A stretch of 64,000 bases of DNA, taken from positions 6,200,001 to 6,264,000 of the forward strand of contig PUFA01000027.1 of the NCBI GenBank assembly GCA_003508835.1, written 5' to 3'. The notes under the pieces are model-generated. The model did not search any database. It had not been told where the DNA came from and saw only the letters and a program-made list of their open reading frames with translations. Of the stretch, positions 1-11,479 are shown piece by piece. Position numbers and translations under genes: made by a program. The DNA comes from Eonycteris spelaea (taxonomy: Eukaryota > Chordata > Mammalia > Chiroptera > Pteropodidae). How positions within the stretch are numbered: the first letter of the stretch is position 1; every line of letters begins with the position of its first letter.

Positions 1-2164
1 CATTAGGATAAATTTCTAGAATTTGAATCATTTATGATGTTAATGGATGTAGCCAAACTTTACTAGGAAAATTTGACCTGTCTACTAGATATAAAAATAG
101 AGTACATTTTCTCATATATTCACCATTTAAATATTGTATTTTTAATATGAGTACTTTAATAATGAGATTCTTATTCTTGTTTTAATTTTATTTTTTACTA
201 GAGAGATCAGTGCATATTTTAAAATTTTTTTAAAAAATCTTTATGGCTATGTATCACAGTTTTAAGTATGATTCTTCTTAACTATTGATTTTCAGTATGA
301 TTTTAAAATAAACCTTAACTATATTATAATCTGAAAACCATATTTTTATTGAAATTCCTGCTCTGATGTTTTAATTCATCTTAGAATTATATAAACCTAA
401 TCAAAAAATAGCCACTATATTACCATAAATATTTCTCACAACTTTTATAAGGTATTCTATCATATTACAGTCTATTATGCATTAAGAATATGTTAAATTA
501 CTAAAAACCAGTCTTTCAGAGCCATCTGGACCCACATGTTAGAAAGAAATGGAGAAATATGCAGAAATTATTGATTTATTTTAATTTAATTTAGAAACAT
601 AGAATTAATATATTGAATAAGTATTACTCCTGGTTAAAATTTTAAGGACATAACAATTTTGGCATCTCATATGTATAAGATATTCTCTATTTTAAAAGAA
701 TATCTGAGTATTTTTACAATGGCAAACCTTCGTAGTTAGACAATGATTTATTATACACAGCCACTTTCTTATTAATCTACCACATCATTTTAATCATTCT
801 CTTCATTAAGATTATTTCCCCATTATGATTTAAGTCTTTCACCAAAAGATAATGACAGAAAAGGGAATAGAGATTTACTTCTAATATTGAGATATGAACC
901 TCAGACAGAGTATATATGACTGTCAAGAGATATTAGGGGATTAATACTTTTACCTCTGAGGTGGCTTATGGAATATGAACAGAATTATTAGGCCAAGAAG
1001 AAACTATAAAGATACAGGTAGTTAATATGGGAGAAGAAACTACCTACTTACAGTCCTACTACAGCAAGACTATAGAGAATAACAAGTAAGAGAAGGTAGA
1101 TGGCGATCATTCTACATGAGAACATGGAGAAGTGAAAACACATAGTTGTTTCATTGAACCACTTTTACTGAGGCACATCTGGAAGAACTAGTAAGTATTA
1201 ATATTTGATCACTCCTATAGGACACTCAGGTGCCACACAGTTTGCTTAGTTTTTTATGACTCTGCCTTGATTACTAGGGTAAATAATATTCTCCATAGGG
1301 CAAATGTTTCTGTTTGTTTTTATGCTTTGTAAAGAATCTAGAAGGCTGGTTCTGTAAGTGACATAACAGAATATAACTGATGTCTGTGCTCCCGATACCT
1401 TAAAAGCACCTTAATAATGTTTTTGTTCGAGAATAAACCCTACTTACACGTTGTGAGAAAAACCCATAGGACAGCTTTTTCAGACTTCACTAAGCCTACA
1501 CAAAGCACAAAAAGGCCTTGGGTTTGCTTCTAAAAACAGTTCACATTTACAGAAAAGATGCTCTTGAAAAGTGGACAGACTCCAGACCCAGATTCTGAAT
1601 GACTACTATATATATGCTATTATCTTGTTACACATATTATTTTTTTATAATGTTATATGTGTTTGAAATAAATTAATTAAATTTAATTTATTACTTAATT
1701 TAGTATTTAATTAAATAAATTATTTGAAAGAAATCTGCATTCCCTATTTATTGACCATAACATGCTCTTATTTATTATAACAACCTTTTATTATATATAA
1801 ATATATATATTACTTAAAACCTAGGTATCTTAATTTTTTAATTTGTGTTTATTCTGTCAATATCTAAAATATGTCAGTCTGCCACAATTATTGTGAATTG
1901 TTTATTTTACTCTGATTCTCTGAAATATGTATATATTATATATGTATATATCATATGTTCATGTATGTGTATATAATATGTGGTTTCATGCCTTTTAATT
2001 ATCTTAAAGGCTTTTATCTTATCTATGTCCTTCATTCTTTTTTTTAGTTATATCTTACATGTTTCCTCAAATTCTTTTTTTTAAATTTTGACACATTTCC
2101 TTTTCTCCATATTAGCATTGATTTATCTCATATTTTCATATCACTTAAAACCAAAATCAGGTCA
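1..2164. other. AT-rich DNA without a recognisable gene
   Basis: No open frame worth calling and no repeat that I can assign with confidence. The sequence is strongly AT-rich, with an AT-only palindromic patch around 1655-1735 (TTAATTAAAT-type units) and a TA/TG-rich microsatellite near 1920-1980. The less AT-rich part at 890-1250 has ordinary complexity and could be unique DNA or a very old transposon. I infer intergenic or intronic DNA. Confidence 0.6.
1924..1980. repeat. Imperfect TA/TATG microsatellite
   Basis: Alternating ATGTATATAT and TATATGTATA units with a few interruptions. This is simple-sequence DNA with no sign of function. Confidence 0.7.
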
Positions 2165-2534
2165 TGATATTCTTCTGCTCGCAAACTTTTGATTACTTCC
2201 CATCCTACTCAAAGTAAAATTCAAATTTCCTACTTTGTTATACAGTCCCAGTGATTGTACTTCCCCCAACTCCCCTGCCTGACCATAATTGTAACTCTCT
2301 CTTTTTGCTCCCTCACTCCAGCCACACTGACCTCCTTACTTTTTCTTGAACAGGCTAAACACACTCTTACCTCAGAGCTCTTATATTTCCTGTCCCTCTT
2401 GCCTGCAATGTTCTTCTGTTAATAACTACATGACTTATCCCCTTAATTTCTCTTATCCACAGTTCAAATGTCACATTATCAGAGAGGCTGCCTGTAATTT
2501 GCAGTGTAATTGCCCCCAAATCTGTCCATGTTTC
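2165..2534 (+). mobile_element. L2 LINE fragment, 3' part (first half)
   Basis: Reads as a diverged L2 in sense orientation. Landmarks are CCACACTGACCTCCTTACT (the 'agccacactggcctcctt' block), a TTCTTGAACAGGCTAAACAC block, CTTGCCTGCAATGTTCTTC and CAAATGTCACATTATCAGAGAGGC, all in L2 order. A short open frame at 2346-2561 lies in this remnant and opens on TTG, so it is not a gene. The element is cut by an LTR and resumes at about 2993. Confidence 0.75.
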
Positions 2535-2990
2535 AATCTTCAGAAACTGGGACTATGTTAAGTTATATGGCAAAAGAGAAAGTTGCAGATGGAAGTTAAG
2601 CTGCTAGTCAGCTGAAGAGAGGGAAATTATGCTGTTATATGAGAGTGAACTCAATACAATCAAAGGGTACTTTAAAGTGTGGAAGACAGAGGCAGAAGAG
2701 GTCAGAGTGATGCAATATAAGAAGTCAACCCATTGTTGCTGACTCTGAAGACAGAGGAAGAGGGCCACAGGCCAAGGAATGAGGGTAGCTTCTAGAAGCT
2801 GTAAATGTCAACCTAACAAATCCTCCTCTAGAACATTCAGAAAGGAACTCAGACCTGTTGACGCCTTGATTTTAGCCCAGTGAAACCCAAGTCAGATTTC
2901 TACCTACAGAACTATAAAATAATGCATTGTGTTATTTTAAGTCACCGAGTAGTAGTAATTTGTTACAGCATCTATAAGAAATTAATACAT
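2535..2990 (+). mobile_element. MLT1-type (MaLR) LTR inserted in the L2
   Basis: Successive landmarks of MLT1-like LTRs in sense order: TTATATGGCAAAAGAGA, GTTGCAGATGG, GCTAGTCAGCTGA, a purine-rich GGAAGACAGAGGCAGAAGAG, CAGACCTGTTGACGCCTTGA, CAGAACTATAAAATAAT and the terminal GTAATTTGTTACAGCATCTA followed by ATTAATAC. It splits the L2, so it is the younger insertion. Subfamily is not resolved. Confidence 0.7.
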
Positions 2991-2992
2991 TT

Positions 2993-3450
2993 TTCGAGAG
3001 CATCTTTTAAAAAATAGTACACCTGAGCCATCTTTTTTATTTTCTTACCTGGTTTTATCTCACTTCATAGCACTTACTACCACTTAATATATAGTACAGA
3101 GAATATAATATAATGTAATATATATATACTAACATTTGTGTACATATATTAGTAAGTACATTATTAATAATTTATCCTTTCATAAGAAATTTTTCTTCAG
3201 TCTATATCCGACACATTTATACTCACTTCCTAAGATCAAGACCAAAATTTTCTTCTTTGTCAACTTGTATAGAGTTCCCATAAACTTTTAAAAAATTTTT
3301 CTGTAAAAACATGTAATCAAATATATAGACTTGCTCTGCTTATGTATCTGAGTCTGTCTGTAATTAAACTGTAAACTTTGTGAAGAAAGACTGCATTTAG
3401 TTCCGTTTATAATTCCAATGCCTAAGCCGTTCATGTAAAATATTTACTCT
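2993..3450 (+). mobile_element. L2 LINE fragment, 3' part (second half)
   Basis: Continues the L2 consensus after the LTR: CATAGCACTTACTACCACTT, then an AT-rich expansion, then CTGTAATTAAACTGTAAACT, GTGAAGAAAGACTGCATTTAG and AATGCCTAAGCC, corresponding to the L2 tail (start of the 'gagggcaggg ... cccagtgcctag' region). Diverged, as expected for a mammal-wide element. Confidence 0.6.
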
Positions 3451-3529
3451 GTGTCTACTAACTGACAGTTATGAGAATAAGAAAGGTAAGGATACAGAGA
3501 AATAAATACATAATAGGGACACGTGACAT

Positions 3530-4100
3530 GAATAAATGAAAAGGCAGTGAAAATAGAGAATGTCTGGTGGTGGCACAAGGCAGGGAGGACTGAGACTGCA
3601 TGGTCAGGAAAGGCCTGAGGAGCTGCCCTTTAATTAAGATCTGAATAATCAGAAGTAGCTAGTTATGAGAATATTTGAAGGAAAGGGGTTTTAGGATGAA
3701 GGATCAGCTGGTTCAAAGGCCCCAAATAGGAACACGCTTGGAATGTCAGAATAACAGAAGGAAGGGCAGTATGGAAGGACCATAATGAACAAGGTGGGGA
3801 ATGGTGTGGAGCAGAGTTGAATAGGTAAGCAGGGATCATATTGGCAAGGTGGAATACAAAGTTTGGATCTTATCTTAAGTGAAATGAGGAGCCACTATGA
3901 TAGTCTCAGTTTTATATTTTAAAATATTATTGCTGCAATGAGATGTTTGAATAGTGTCAGGACAAGAGGAGAAGCAGGGAGACAAGTTAGGGAATGACTG
4001 CAATAGTCCATGCTGGAGATGAGGATGATCTGAAGGAATGATGAGAAGTATAAATAGCTTGGAATTTGTCCAGAAGGATTTAACTAGGAGGCTGATGAAG
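3530..4100 (-). mobile_element. L2 LINE fragment, antisense
   Basis: On the plus strand this reads as the complement of L2: GGTCAGGAAAGGCCTGAGGA, GAAGGGCAGTATGGAAGG, GTTTGGATCTTATCTTAAGTG with AATGAGGAGCCACTATGA, GAAGCAGGGAGACAAGTTAG and TGCAATAGTCCATGCTGGAGA. The complement matches the end of the L2 reverse transcriptase region and the start of the 3' part. It faces the sense L2 just upstream, so two opposed L2 copies sit side by side. Confidence 0.65.
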
Positions 4101-4280
4101 CCTGAGTTCCTGGTCCCTTACTTACAAGGCATCTTCTGTATTTAACACTTTTATAATGCTTTTCTTAATAAAAAATAGTCCAAAGTTATGTAATCTTTTA
4201 GAATCCACAAAACCTGAATTTAAATTGTGTCTGACACATAGTGAATAAAAAAAAGTTACCAAAATATATTAAACTGTAAA

Positions 4281-4293
4281 CCATAAGGTCTTT
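4281..4293. repeat. Left target-site duplication of the L1
   Basis: CCATAAGGTCTTT here matches CCATAGGGACTTT at 10197-10209 in 11 of 13 positions. The two copies bracket the L1 exactly at its degenerate A-tail end and its 5'UTR end, as expected for target-primed reverse transcription. Confidence 0.6.
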
Positions 4294-4516
4294 CTAAATT
4301 TTATTAAATTTATTGAGATGACATTGGTTAATAAAATTATAGAGGTTTCATGTGTAGAATTCTATAATGCATCATCTGTATATTGCATTGTGCCTCCACC
4401 ACCCAAAGTCAAATCTCCTTTCATCACCATATATTCAACCCGTTTTCTATCCCCCACTCCCCTTTTTCTCTAGTAATCACCATACTGTTGTCTGGATCTG
4501 TTTCTGTTTATTGCTT

Positions 4517-6193
4517 TCAGTTTTTTATCTCACATATGAATGAAATCGTATAGTTTTCAACTTCTTCTGTTTGACGTATTTTGCTTAGAGTCATTTTCCC
4601 AAAGATCCAGCCATGTTGTTGGGTTGTTGGAAATGGTAGTATTTCATCTTTCTTATGGCTCACTAGTATTCCATTGCATATGTGTACCACATCTTCTTGA
4701 TTCAATCATCTATTGAAGGGCACTTCAGTTGTTTCCATGTCTTGGCCACTGTGCATAATGCTATAATGAACCTTGTGGTGCTCGAGGTGCATATATTTTT
4801 ACACACAAATGTTTTCAAATTTTTCAAGTAGATACCCAGAAGAGATATTTCCGAGATATACAGTAATTTTATTCCTAATTCTTTGAAGAACCTCCATACT
4901 TTTTTCCATAGCGGTTATACCAATTTACATTCTCACTAGCAGTGTATGAAGGTTCCTTTTTTCTTATAACCTCTCCAACACCTGTCATCACTTGTCCAGT
5001 TGATAATAGTCATTCTAACAGGTGTGAAGTGATATCTCTTTGTGGTTTTACATTGCATTTTCCTAATAGCTAGTGAATTTGAGCATCTTTTCATATATCT
5101 GTTGGCTATTTGTATGTCTTCTTAGGAGAAGGGATTGTACAGGTCCTCTGCCCATTTTTTAATTGGATTTTTTGTTGTTAAGTTGTATGAGTTCTTTGTA
5201 AAAATTTTGAATATTAGCCCCTTATTGGAGGAGTGTGTGAATATCTTCTTCCATTCCATTGGTTGCTTTTTTGTCTTATCTATGGTTTCTTTTGCTGTGC
5301 AGAAGCCTTTTAGTTTGATTGTTCTCATTTTACTTATTTTTCCTTTTACTTCCTTTGCCTTTGAGGTCAAGTTAATAAATCCTTTTTAAAACTAAGGTAA
5401 GTGAGTTTAGTATCTAGGTTTTCTTCTATGTAATGGTTTCATGTCTTGTATTTAGGTATGTGATTTGAATTAAGTTTGGTGTATGGTGATAGATAGCAAT
5501 CTAGTTTCATTCTTTTGCATGTGGCTTTTCAATTTTCCCAGCACCATTTTTGTGTCTTTGATTTCTTTTAATGATTTCTTTTAACTTTTAGTGTATAGGT
5601 CCTTCACATCCTTTGAAAATTTATTCCTAGGTATTTTATTCCTTTTGTTGCGATCTCAAAAGGATTTTTTTTTTCTTTTCTTTTTCTGGAAGTCTATGTT
5701 TAGTATATAGAATCACAATAAATCTTTTTGTATATTAATTTTGCAGGATTGCTCTGACTAGGACTTTCAGTACTATGTTGAATAACGGTTATGAGAGCGG
5801 ACATCCTTGCCTTGTTTCTATCTTAAAAGCTTTCTGTTTTTCACCATTGAGTGTGACATTAGCTCAGGGTTTGTCATATATGGCCTTTATTATGTTGAGG
5901 TATTTTTCTTTTATACCCAATCTATTAAGTGTTTTAATCATAAATGAATGTTATTTCTTGTCAAACACTTTTATGTATATGTTTATATGATCACATGATT
6001 TTTATTCTTTACTTTGTTAATGTGGCATATCACATAGATTGATTTTCATATGTTAAACCATCCTTGTGCTCCTGGAATGAGCCCCATTTAATCTTGATGT
6101 ATTATCTTCTTATTTATTGTTGTATTTGATTTGCCAGTATTTTGTTTAGAATTTTTGCATCTGTATTTATCAGAGATATTAGTCTGTAGCTTT

Positions 6194-6225
<32 letters not shown>

Positions 6226-7690
6226 ATTCTTTCCAGGCTGGCCTCATAAAATGAGTTAGAAAGTATTGCTGCTTCAATTTTTTGGAAGAATTTGAGAAGG
6301 ATGGATGTTAAATCTTTGAATGTTTGGTAAGAAAGGACCTTGGACTTTTACTTTAGGAGGTTTTGATGATTGTTTCAATTTTCTTTCTGTTAACCAGTCT
6401 ATTTAGATTTTCCCGTTCTTCGTGATTCAGTCTACAAAAGTTGTAATTTTTAAAAGAACTTGTCCATCTCTTATCAGTTATTGAATTGTTGGCATATAGT
6501 CTTTCATAGTATTCTTGTATGGTCCTTGGTATTTCTGTGGTGTCCATCGTAACTTCTATCCTTTTATTTCTGATTTTGTTTATTGTATTTTCTCTGTTTT
6601 CCTTAGTGAGTCTAGCCAGGGGTTTGTCAATTTTATTAGTGTTTTCAAGAACCAGCTCTTGTTGCATTATTTTTTTCTATTGTCTTTTTATTCTCTGTTT
6701 CATCTAATTCTGCTTTAATTTTTATATTTCTTTCTTCTGCTAACTTTGGGCTTCATTTATTCTTTTTCTAGTTCTTTAAGATATAATGTTAAGTTATTTA
6801 TTTGGGATTTTTCTTGTTTCCTGAGATAGGCCTGTAATGATATAAACTTCCCTCTTATTATTTTTTGCTATATCCCAAAAGATTTTATATGTCATATTAT
6901 CATTCCCACTTGCCTCTATGTATCTTTTAATTTCTTCTTTTATTTCTTCTTTGACCCAGTTGTTCTTTAGTTGCATGTTGTTTAATCTCCACATATTTGT
7001 GGTTTTTCCTGCTTCCTTTTTGCAGTTGATTTCCAATCTCAAGCATTGTGGTTGAAGAACATGCTTGGTATGATTTAAATCTTAAATTTGTTGAGGCTAA
7101 TTTTGTGTCCTATCATGTGGTCTATCCTCGAGAATATTACATGTGCACTAGAGAAGAATGTATAATCTGATGTTCTGGGATAAAAGGCTCTGTAAAAGTT
7201 GATTATGTCCATTTGGTCTAATGTGTCGCTTAAGACCTATATTTCCTTACTGATTTTCTGTTTGGATGATCTATCTATAATAAGTTTCTCCCTTTAGTTC
7301 TTTTAGTAGTTGCTCTATATATTTTGGTGCTCCCTGCTTGGGTGCATGTATTTTGATAAGTGTTATGTCTTCTTGGTGTGTTATCTCTTTTATCATTGTG
7401 AAATGTCCATCTTTGTCTCTTATGACCATTTTTTTTTTTATCTTGAAATCTATTTTGTCAGATGTAAGTATAGCTACACTTGCTTTTCTCTGGATTCCAT
7501 TTGCTTAGAGTATCGTTTTCCACCGTTTTTCTTTGAGCTTATATTTGTCCTTGCAGCTATGATGTGTCTCCTAAAGGCAGCATAGAGTTGGATTCTGTTT
7601 TTTTGATCCAACGTGCTACTCTGTGCATTTTTATTGGTGAGTTCAGTCCATTTACATTTAGGGTGAGTATCGATGTAAAAGGATTTCCTA
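4517..7690 (-). pseudogene. L1 ORF2 remnant (endonuclease-reverse transcriptase)
   Basis: ORF2 encodes the endonuclease and reverse transcriptase that copy L1 RNA into the genome. Here only short frames remain. Minus-strand 7042-6794 reads KTTNMWRLNNMQLKNNWVKE, the linker after the endonuclease. 6667-6353 includes a KIDKPLARLTKENRENTINK-like segment and EYYERLYANN, the start of the reverse transcriptase. 4705-4517 has NGILVSHKKDEILPF, the C-terminal end. Compared with the usual L1 order, a block is missing near 5550 and another of roughly 200 bp between about 5746 and 5750; the second should have contained the YADD catalytic motif. A GTT repeat expands at 6194. The N-terminal limit is approximate. 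Confidence 0.82.
6194..6226. repeat. (GTT)n microsatellite inside L1 ORF2
   Basis: About ten GTT units in an otherwise ordinary ORF2 region (normally the segment just before the 'gctggcctcataaaatgag' block). It arose after insertion and interrupts the frame. Confidence 0.85.
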
Positions 7691-8149
7691 TAGCCATTTT
7701 ATCTTTTGTTTTCAGGTAGCTCTGTGTCTCCATTGTTTCTTTTCCCTGTATTTCTCTGTTATTTTAGTTTAGTGGTGTTTTATATTTTTTTCTCTTTTTT
7801 TCTCTTTTTTTATGTTATATGGCTCGGTTCTAGATTTTGTGTCTGTGTGGTTACCATCAGGTTTATGGAAGAAAAAGTTTCATATATACAATAGTTATTT
7901 TTTCTCTGAATGCATATTTTCTCCATTCTTCTTTACAAATTCAGACATTTAATCCCTCCCATTTTATGTTTTTATTGTCACAAATTAGCCCTATATATGT
8001 TGTGAGTTCATTTCCAAATTATAATAGCTATTGTCTTCTCTTTTCAATGTTTTTACCTCCTTTAACCTTTATGTTACATTTAAATATATAATACCCTATT
8101 CTGAATAAAGGTTGCAATTTCCTGCTTCTGTCTGTCTGTTGATCATCTT

Positions 8150-9110
8150 ATCCAAAGTTTTGTATCCTTTGGTCTCTTTGTTTCAGGTAGAATAACTCCT
8201 TCAGTATTTCCTGTAATGCAGGTCTTTCTTGAGTTAGTAAATTTTCTCAGCTACTGTATGTCTGGAAAAGTTTTTATTTCCCCTTCATGTCTAAAAGATA
8301 ACTTTGCTGGATATATTATTCTTGGCTGGTAATTTCTCTCTTTCAATAGTTTGAATATTCAATTTCACTATCCTCTAGTTTGTAAGGTTTCTGCTGAAAA
8401 ATTTAATGATAATCTAATGAAGTTTTCTCTATAGGTTACCATCTTCTTTTCCCTGGCTATATTGAGAATCCTTTCTTTGTTATTAATTTTTGACAGTTTT
8501 ATTATAATGTGCCTTGGAGGCAGCCTTTTTGGATTGAGATAATCAGATGTTTTATTTGCTTCTTGGATTTGAAGAGCCAGCGCTTTCCATAGGTTTGGGA
8601 AGTTTCTTGTTGAGCATTTTGTTTGAATAGGCACTCTGTCCCCTTCTCCCTCTCTTCTCTTTCTGTTATACCCATTATTCTTATATTGCTCATTCTGATG
8701 GCATCAGATAGTTCTTATAGAGTTCTTTATTTTTTTTTAACTCTCAAGTGTCTCTCTTCTTCCATCTGCATCATTTCTAGACTGTCTTTCATATTACTAA
8801 TTCTTTTCTCCAGCAGGAAGGTTCTACTTCCTAAGTTCAGTAGTTCGTTCTTCACCTCTTTTACTGAGTTTTTCAGCTTTAGAATTTCTATTTAATTCTT
8901 TTTTAAATTTCAGTTTCTTTGATAAAATACTCTCATTGTTTCTTGATTTTATTTCTGAGTTCATTAAACTACCTATCTAAGGTTCCTTGTAGCTTGTTGA
9001 GTTTTGTTCAGAAATACAATCTTTAATTCTCTGTCATTTAAATCACATATTTTCATATCCTTAATTTTATTGTCTAGAGATTTTTCACTTTTTTCTGAGT
9101 TCTCTTATAG
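8150..9110 (-). pseudogene. L1 ORF1 remnant (RNA-binding protein)
   Basis: ORF1 makes the trimeric RNA-binding chaperone that coats L1 RNA. The minus strand from 8693 reads MSNIRIMGITEREEREKG, the start of the RNA-recognition region. A frameshift near 8610 moves the rest to another frame, where 8580-8370 gives NPKRLPPRHIIIKLSKINNK and ERILNIAREKKMVTYRENF, matching the central and C-terminal ORF1 domains. The upstream coiled-coil part (about 8750-9110) is recognisable only as degenerate, TC-rich plus-strand sequence. Limits are approximate. Confidence 0.78.
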
Positions 9111-10196
9111 GTATTTATGGGATCAAATGGATTTTTTATCTTCATAGGTACTTATGGAAATAAAATCTGCTTTTTTTTCTTTTTTAAGAGTGATACCTCC
9201 ATTTAGCAGGGTTTTAAGAAGAAGTCTTTCTTCTGTATTCCAGTAGGTGGCGTTGAAGTGCAAGTTTTTTTTTTCTCTTGCACTGTTCTGGCTTCTTGGA
9301 TTTCTGCAGGGGAATGGAAAATGCCCCGTGTTCACTGGAGAGGTTCACTGGGAGTCTCTTCTGTGTCCAGGTCGCCTTGGTCTCAGGGCACCACCTCCAG
9401 GGGAGAATGCGGTGGGTGCTGGGGTTTCGAGTTCGTAATATCCCAGTGCTCCTCCTGCAGCCAGAAGCAATGCTGCTCTGCCTCAAGTACCCCATGTGCC
9501 TCTTCTGGGATCGGCCATGGTGGGTGGGGGCAGAGTTGGTTGGCAGAGGCCAGTTGTCTGTTTGTGGCTTTGCTCTCCTCCCAATAATGGTGACTGCCCT
9601 ACCTCAGCTGCCTTGCCTCTGATTCTCAACCCTGTCCCTGGGTTTAGCCTCAGTGTACAACTGTCGCTCAGCGAAAAATGATTCTCCAATTCTCAGGGCT
9701 GCAGATAATGTGCTCTGTAACGTGACACTCAACTGCCACAGCTTGTTCTGTGGCCCAGTGGTAGCTCTGGGATGGTGAGCGGAGGCTGCCATGTTCTGTG
9801 GCTTTGTTTTCCTCATGGCAATGGTGGCTGCTAGACTACAACTGCCACATCTCTGTGTTCTGTCTCTGCCCGGTCACTGGGTTCAGTTGCAGTACTGACC
9901 ACTCAAGCAGGAAGCTTGAGGCTACAGACTGCATGCCGCAACCTGATTCCGCCCCTCTTCAGAGACCTGTATTGAACTCTGGGCTGCTTTCGTGTCACCT
10001 GCCTTAACTCTCCTGCTTTTCCTCCTGTACTGTTTCTTACAATTCACTCACCTTCAGATGTTTCGATGTGCAATCTCTTAGACATGTTCGTGTGTTGAGA
10101 AGGGACTCCTTTGTTGAATTATAGCTGTTGAACTTGTAATAACATCAAGGGGAGAGACCAGGGGGACATCTCATGCCACCATGCTTCTCATGTCAC
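9111..10196 (-). promoter_or_regulatory. L1 5'UTR (internal promoter region)
   Basis: A GC-richer block next to the ORF1 remnant, with CpG-containing stretches at 9310-9430 and 9880-9960. In a live L1 this segment carries the sense promoter. Several open frames of 60-114 codons cross it on both strands (for example 9278-9622 plus and 9214-9495 minus), but they overlap one another in several frames, as expected for GC-rich UTR rather than genes. Its sequence is of a different type from the 5'UTR at 14890-16220. Confidence 0.65.
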
Positions 10197-10209
10197 CCAT
10201 AGGGACTTT
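10197..10209. repeat. Right target-site duplication of the L1
   Basis: CCATAGGGACTTT, paired with 4281-4293 (11 of 13 identical). It fixes the 5' boundary of the L1 at about 10196. Confidence 0.6.
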
Positions 10210-10232
10210 ATTATTATTATATAAATACATAC

Positions 10233-10233
<1 letters not shown>

Positions 10234-10279
<46 letters not shown>
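10234..10279. repeat. (AC)n microsatellite
   Basis: An uninterrupted run of about 22 AC units, followed at 10300-10340 by short GATA-like units. Simple-sequence DNA just outside the L1. Confidence 0.95.
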
Positions 10280-10281
<2 letters not shown>

Positions 10282-11224
10282 CTGATACTGGCTTTGGAAT
10301 CTAGATAGATAGATGATAGCCATATGATAGATGCGATATGCCTCATATACTAATTTATATATTAGTTATATATAGCTAAATATTTAACATTTTAAATATA
10401 TATTTAAAATAGTGAATATATATCAAAATCTGGATGGTTAAGTTCATATATAAGTTGTAATATATAATTAAAAATTCAATATTTTTAAATATTATATTTT
10501 AAATACATACATTTAAAAATCTGGATGATAAAATGAAATTTTTTAAATCATAGAAAGCGCCTTTCCAAAGGTGCTCAGACAATTGGCTCTTGAATCAGTA
10601 TAGCCAATTCCATTGCCACTAGATTCTACATTATGAAGAATCTCCACTTAAAAAAAAAATAAAATACATAATTTTCTTGAACATTTCTTACTCTACATTT
10701 TTACCAAAAAAAATTTTTGAAAGATATAAAAGCTGTTCAGAATGGAGGTAACTATTGCAACCAAGTAGTAATTTTATGTTTTATCAAAAGGCACTGATTA
10801 CCAGTTAGGAGAACATTTCTATCTATAGCCAGGTCCATCTGGATGGTAATGTCCATTAGTTAGGAAGTGGAACGTGCACATGTTTTCCAACATATAATCT
10901 TCTGAACTCTAAATAGCCAATCATGCTATTTTAAGTGTCTAAATGTGCCTTTTTAACATATATAGAAATGCCAAGGAACTTAATTGCTTATCCTTTATAT
11001 ACTGAAGACACATTTGTATATACTCAGAAATCTGTAGTTTTAAATAGCAGATGGAATGGCTCTTACACATAAATTTTTCACTATGCACCCTCCTATACTT
11101 CGTGGAGGAGACTTACATAAGGACAAACATAGATTGACAGAAGCAGAGACACATTGTGATATGATTCCTTCTTTATTTTTTAGTTTTTGATAAAAATTTT
11201 AAATTTTAATCTATATTTAAAAAT
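10280..11224. other. AT-rich DNA, nothing recognised
   Basis: A TA-rich stretch (10320-10540), then ordinary-complexity DNA around 10740-11050 with no repeat or coding signature that I recognise. Probably unique intergenic DNA. Confidence 0.5.
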
Positions 11225-11232
11225 AGCACATA
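11225..11232. repeat. Target-site duplication of 5S SINE copy 1 (left)
   Basis: AGCACATA, identical to 11462-11469 right after the A-tail; the adjoining A-rich bases may extend the match. Confidence 0.7.
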
Positions 11233-11234
11233 CT

Positions 11235-11461
11235 GTCTATGGCCATGCCACACTGATCAGTCCTGATCCCATTTGATCTCAGAAGCTAAGCAGGGTCGGG
11301 CCTGGTTAGTACCTGGATGGGAGACCACCTAGGAAGACCAGGTACTATAGGAGTAAAAACTAAGAAAATACAAGGGGTTGTAAGATAACGAGGTCTTTGC
11401 AATCTGTGAGGTCAACCAAGGGTTGCCTCACCTAAAAAATAAAAAATTAAAAAAAAAAAAA
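11235..11461 (+). mobile_element. 5S rRNA-derived SINE (MEG-R-like), copy 1
   Basis: The first ~118 nt follow 5S rRNA from its 5' end (GTCTATGGCCATGCCACACT) through AGCTAAGCAGGGTCGGGCCT and TGGATGGGAGACC to ACTATAGG. This keeps the internal pol III promoter region (A box, intermediate element, C box) with scattered, largely CpG-type changes. An unrelated ~90-nt body follows (TTGCAATCTGTGAGGTCAAC, GTTGCCTCACC) and an A-rich tail. AGCACATA at 11225-11232 repeats at 11462-11469 as the target-site duplication. It is a retroposon, not a 5S gene: it has a body, a tail and flanking duplications. Fruit-bat SINEs have this architecture. Confidence 0.9.
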
Positions 11462-11479
11462 AGCACATATAAAGAATAG

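Larger units (their letters stand above)
4294..10196 (-). mobile_element. Nearly full-length, inactive L1 retrotransposon
   Basis: A minus-strand L1 of about 5.9 kb. Reading the minus strand from 10196 gives a GC-richer 5'UTR, ORF1, an inter-ORF segment, ORF2 and a 3'UTR ending at a degraded A-tail (T/A-rich at 4294-4315). The 3'UTR carries the block AGATGACATTGGTTAATAAA, which I associate with laurasiatherian L1. Both reading frames are broken by stops and frameshifts, and ORF2 has at least two internal deletions. The flanks carry a 13-bp imperfect duplication. L1 is reported to have lost activity in megabats, which fits the decay. The 3' end alone, from about 4294 to 4520, is noncoding. Confidence 0.88.

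Noticed and set aside
1655..1735. AT-only palindromic patch as an origin or hairpin element
   Set aside because: Such inverted repeats are expected by chance in DNA this AT-rich; the sequence consists of short AATTA/TTAAT units only.
9123..9816. Cluster of overlapping open frames on both strands (60-114 codons)
   Set aside because: They lie in the GC-richer L1 5'UTR and its border with ORF1; simultaneous open frames on both strands reflect base composition.
11235..11352. Functional 5S rRNA gene
   Set aside because: The 5S-like part carries shared SINE-specific changes and is followed by a body, an A-tail and a target-site duplication instead of a T-run terminator.
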